This document shows, in pieces, positions 61,511-64,000 of a stretch of DNA of 64,000 bases (position 1 is the first letter of the stretch; every line of letters starts with the position of its first letter). The DNA is from Streptomyces flavofungini (GTDB lineage Bacteria; Actinomycetota; Actinomycetes; Streptomycetales; Streptomycetaceae), in assembly GCF_014650815.1 (NCBI RefSeq), contig NZ_BMVR01000009.1:248001-312000 (forward strand), given 5' to 3'. A program made the position numbers and the translations under genes. The notes under the pieces were generated by a model that was not told where the DNA came from, did no database searches, and saw only the letters and a program-made list of their open reading frames with translations.

Positions 61511-62350
61511 ATGCGAGTGGCGTTGGCGCAGACGGACTGCGTACTGGGTGCGGTGGACGAGAACTTCGAGGTGGCCCGGGAGCAGGTGGCGCGGGCGGCC
61601 GCGCAGGGTGCCGACCTGGTGGTCTTCCCGGAGCTGAGCCTGCACGGCTACCACCTGGGTGCCCTGCGCGGGGACACCTCGCTGGCCGCCGACGACCCCC
61701 GCCTCCTCGGCCTGTCCCTCCTGGGCCCGGACGTCCTGGTCGGCCTGCACGAGCACACCAGCCTGCGCGCGTACAACACCTCGGCCTACTACGCGGGCGG
61801 CGCCCTCCTGCACGCCCACCGCAAGCTGTACCTGCCCAACTACCTGGCCTGGGAGGAGCGCAAGCACGTCAGCCCCGGCCAGCACCTGCGCGCCTACGAC
61901 CTGCCCGGCAACCACGGCCGCGCCGCCACGCTCGTCTGCAACGACGCCTGGCAGCCGGTGCTGCCGTGGCTCGCCGTGCAGGACGGCGCCGAGGTCATCG
62001 TCGTACCGACGAACAGCGCCGCGAGCCTCGACCCGGAGGCCATGGACACCGGCCTGTACTGGGACACCCTGCTGTCGTACACCGCCCGCATGCTCCAGTG
62101 CTGGGTCGTCTTCGTGAACCGCGTCGGCAACGAGAACGGCGCCACGTTCTGGGGCGGTTCGCGGGTCGTGGACCCGCGCGGCACCGTCGTCGCCCAGGCC
62201 CCGAAGTGGGAACCGGCTCTGGTCACCGTCGACATCGACGTCCACGAGGCCCGCCGCCGGCGCCGCCTGGTGCCGCTCGTCGCGGAGGCCCGCCTCGGCC
62301 TGGTCGACCGGGAGGTACGGCGGCTGATCGACGAGGGCGGGGACTCGTAG
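61511..62350 (+). CDS. Carbon-nitrogen hydrolase (nitrilase superfamily)
   Basis: 279 aa from ATG 61511. Triad Glu41 (FPELSLHGY), Lys105 (HRKLYLPNY), Cys143 (LVCNDAWQP). The layout fits aliphatic amidases and N-carbamoyl amidohydrolases rather than true nitrilases. Start MRVALAQTD is the usual one; no clear Shine-Dalgarno. A 192-bp spacer separates it from the divergent polymerase. The substrate is unknown. Confidence 0.92.
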   Translation: MRVALAQTDCVLGAVDENFEVAREQVARAAAQGADLVVFPELSLHGYHLGALRGDTSLAADDPRLLGLSLLGPDVLVGLHEHTSLRAYNTSAYYAGGALLHAHRKLYLPNYLAWEERKHVSPGQHLRAYDLPGNHGRAATLVCNDAWQPVLPWLAVQDGAEVIVVPTNSAASLDPEAMDTGLYWDTLLSYTARMLQCWVVFVNRVGNENGATFWGGSRVVDPRGTVVAQAPKWEPALVTVDIDVHEARRRRRLVPLVAEARLGLVDREVRRLIDEGGDS

Positions 62351-62425
62351 GCCGACGAGGCCGGGGACCCGGGGCCCGGCCGGGGCGGGGACTCCCGGTC
62401 GCCGAGGCCGACACGGGCGGGACCC

Positions 62426-64000
62426 TCACGACACCTGCCTCCGGCACCCCAGCACCCCCGCCCCCACCGCCACCACCACCGAGACCCCCACGCACACCCC
62501 CATCACGTCCCACGGCACCACCACCCCCGCCGGTGCCGAGAGCCTCGCCAGCGCCGCGCTCAGGCCGCCGAGGCCGACCAGTGTCACGGCGAGGCCGAGC
62601 ACCGCGCCCACCGTCACCGCGAGGACCGCCTCGGCGGCGACCACGAGCCGGATCTGGCCGGGGGCGGCGCCGAGCAGTCGCAGGGAGCGCAGCTCGGGGG
62701 CCCGTACGGGTGCCGTCATCAGCTGCGTGCTCGCCAGCGAGATCGCCGTGTACGCGAGGCAGAGCGCGAGCAGCATGCGCAGGCCGAGGCGGGTCTGGTG
62801 CTTCATGCCGGGGTACTCGGCGGCCAGCCACTCCCCGGCCGGCCGCACCTGCCCGCCGGTCGGCCGCAGCGCCGCCGCGACGGCCGTGCGGTCGGCGCCG
62901 TCCCGGAGGCGTACGTCCATGCGGTCGAGCGGGGCGGCGGGGGCGTTGCGGGCCGTGACGTACGCCCCGTTGTCGCCGGTGCCGCGGGCGAGGACCGCCA
63001 CGATCCGCAGCCGTGCCCGGCGGCCGTCGCCGAGCCACACGTCGACGTGCCGGCCGACGCGGTGCCGCTGCCACTCCTCGTTGACGACGATCGACCGGTC
63101 GTCGAGCCGCCGTACGTCACCGGCGACCACGGGCAGCCGGTTCGCCGCCGCGAACGCCGCCGGGTCGGTCACCGCGCGCGCCTCGGCGCGGAGGAGGGCG
63201 GAGTCGTCGTCCTCGCGTACGAAGACGGCGGTGCGCGCCGACGCGGCCACGGTCGCGCCCGGAATCCGCCCCGCAGGCCGCAAGTCAGCGCCGGTGACGA
63301 TCAGTTGGGCGGCGGTGCGGTCCCTCGCCTCGGCCGCCTTCGCCGCGCCCACCGTCGCGGCGGACCCCAGCAGGCAGCCGCCGACGGCGACGCTGACGAG
63401 GACGGGCGCGGCAATGGCGGCGGTGCGCCGCACGGCCCCGGCGGCATTGGCCCGAGCAACCCGCCCGAGACTCACCCAACTCCTGGCCGTGCTGCCGTGC
63501 GTGCTCCTGGCCGTGCTGCCGCGCGCGCTGCGGGGACGGCCCGGGTCGGTGCAGCTACGGCCGACGGTCACCCCGCCCGCGACCGGGACGCCCCGCCGCA
63601 CCCGCACCCGGGGCCGACGCAACGCCCCCACCACGTACCGCACCGACACCGGCGCCAGCGCGGCCACCCCCGTACACAGAACCATCGGCTGCGTCGTGTA
63701 CGTCTTCCGCTTCAGCAACTCCGACGGCTCCGCCCACACCGTCCACGCCAGCAGCCCCACCCCGCCCACCAGCAGCACGGCGCCCACGACCCGGCGCCCG
63801 ACCGGCAGCACGCCGGTGTCGAGCGACGCCTCGCGCAGCGCCTCGACGGGGCTGACCCGCCCGGCCCGGCGCGCCGCGCTCCACGATCCGGCGAGGGCGA
63901 CGAGCAGCCCGGTCCAGAAGGCGAGCTGGTACGGCCACCAGGTCCACGCGAAACCGTCGGGGCCGCCGTCGACGGTGAACCACGGCGGCGCCACCCCCGA
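62426..64000 (-). CDS. FtsX-type ABC transporter permease (5' end outside the window)
   Basis: The visible 524 codons are the C-terminal part; the reading frame remains open to base 64000. Just inside the window is the end of a first FtsX module (SAARRAGRVSPVEALREASL), then further hydrophobic segments, a soluble extracellular domain (about 200-380 of the visible part, with RIVAVLARGTGDNGAYVTARN) and a final FtsX module (LASTQLMTAPVRAPELRSLRLLGAAPGQI). Such proteins work with an ATPase encoded nearby, here expected beyond the window. The substrate is unknown; roles include lipoprotein and antimicrobial peptide export. Confidence 0.9.
   Translation of the reverse strand, partial: SGVAPPWFTVDGGPDGFAWTWWPYQLAFWTGLLVALAGSWSAARRAGRVSPVEALREASLDTGVLPVGRRVVGAVLLVGGVGLLAWTVWAEPSELLKRKTYTTQPMVLCTGVAALAPVSVRYVVGALRRPRVRVRRGVPVAGGVTVGRSCTDPGRPRSARGSTARSTHGSTARSWVSLGRVARANAAGAVRRTAAIAAPVLVSVAVGGCLLGSAATVGAAKAAEARDRTAAQLIVTGADLRPAGRIPGATVAASARTAVFVREDDDSALLRAEARAVTDPAAFAAANRLPVVAGDVRRLDDRSIVVNEEWQRHRVGRHVDVWLGDGRRARLRIVAVLARGTGDNGAYVTARNAPAAPLDRMDVRLRDGADRTAVAAALRPTGGQVRPAGEWLAAEYPGMKHQTRLGLRMLLALCLAYTAISLASTQLMTAPVRAPELRSLRLLGAAPGQIRLVVAAEAVLAVTVGAVLGLAVTLVGLGGLSAALARLSAPAGVVVPWDVMGVCVGVSVVVAVGAGVLGCRRQVS

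Overview
The window is very GC-rich, its codons end almost always in G or C, and one gene (topA) starts with TTG. The order anti-sigma factor / membrane pyrophosphatase / lipoprotein / methyltransferase / topA / membrane-domain thymidylate kinase / DNA polymerase III delta' / secreted hydrolase / tRNA-Thr matches what I recall of the Streptomyces chromosome core (the region around SCO3548 to SCO3540 of S. coelicolor). I therefore read it as Streptomyces chromosome. No plasmid, phage or integrase gene was seen.

Layout. 0-17 kb is conserved housekeeping DNA: the end of an RsbW-type anti-sigma factor, hppA, a lipoprotein, a methyltransferase, a small membrane protein, topA, an MFS-like/thymidylate kinase fusion, holB, a Tap-like lipoprotein hydrolase and tRNA-Thr(CGT) with a strong terminator. 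17-24.5 kb is accessory: a two-domain DUF3592-like membrane protein converges on a tightly coupled four-gene minus-strand operon (two unrecognised proteins, a TPR protein, a CHAT caspase-like protease). An identical 18-bp sequence lies at each end of this block. This is the best candidate in the window for a little-described system. A divergent three-gene operon of unknown function follows (24.6-25.8 kb).

26-44 kb is a patchwork of small metabolic and regulatory units: a broken gene, an acyl-CoA synthetase, a glycosyltransferase, a TetR/hypothetical divergent pair, a methyltransferase, an epoxide hydrolase, a lectin/hemopexin-like protein, an XRE-DUF397 locus, a TetR/quinone oxidoreductase pair, a NarL-type two-component system, a PadR/isochorismatase pair and two alpha/beta hydrolases.

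44-60 kb is regulatory: three large AfsR/SARP-type regulators (1298, 979 and 1087 aa) within about 15.4 kb, two with 11-bp-periodic direct repeats upstream of the start, plus a DUF4232 lipoprotein and an OmpR-type two-component system. 60-64 kb holds a compact family-A DNA polymerase, a nitrilase-family amidohydrolase and a truncated FtsX-type permease.

The window is rich in short tandem repeats inside coding linkers (6-, 9-, 18- and 36-bp units) and carries several copies of dispersed Streptomyces intergenic repeats. Coordinates and motifs were read by eye. Family names come from motif recognition, and no database search was run.
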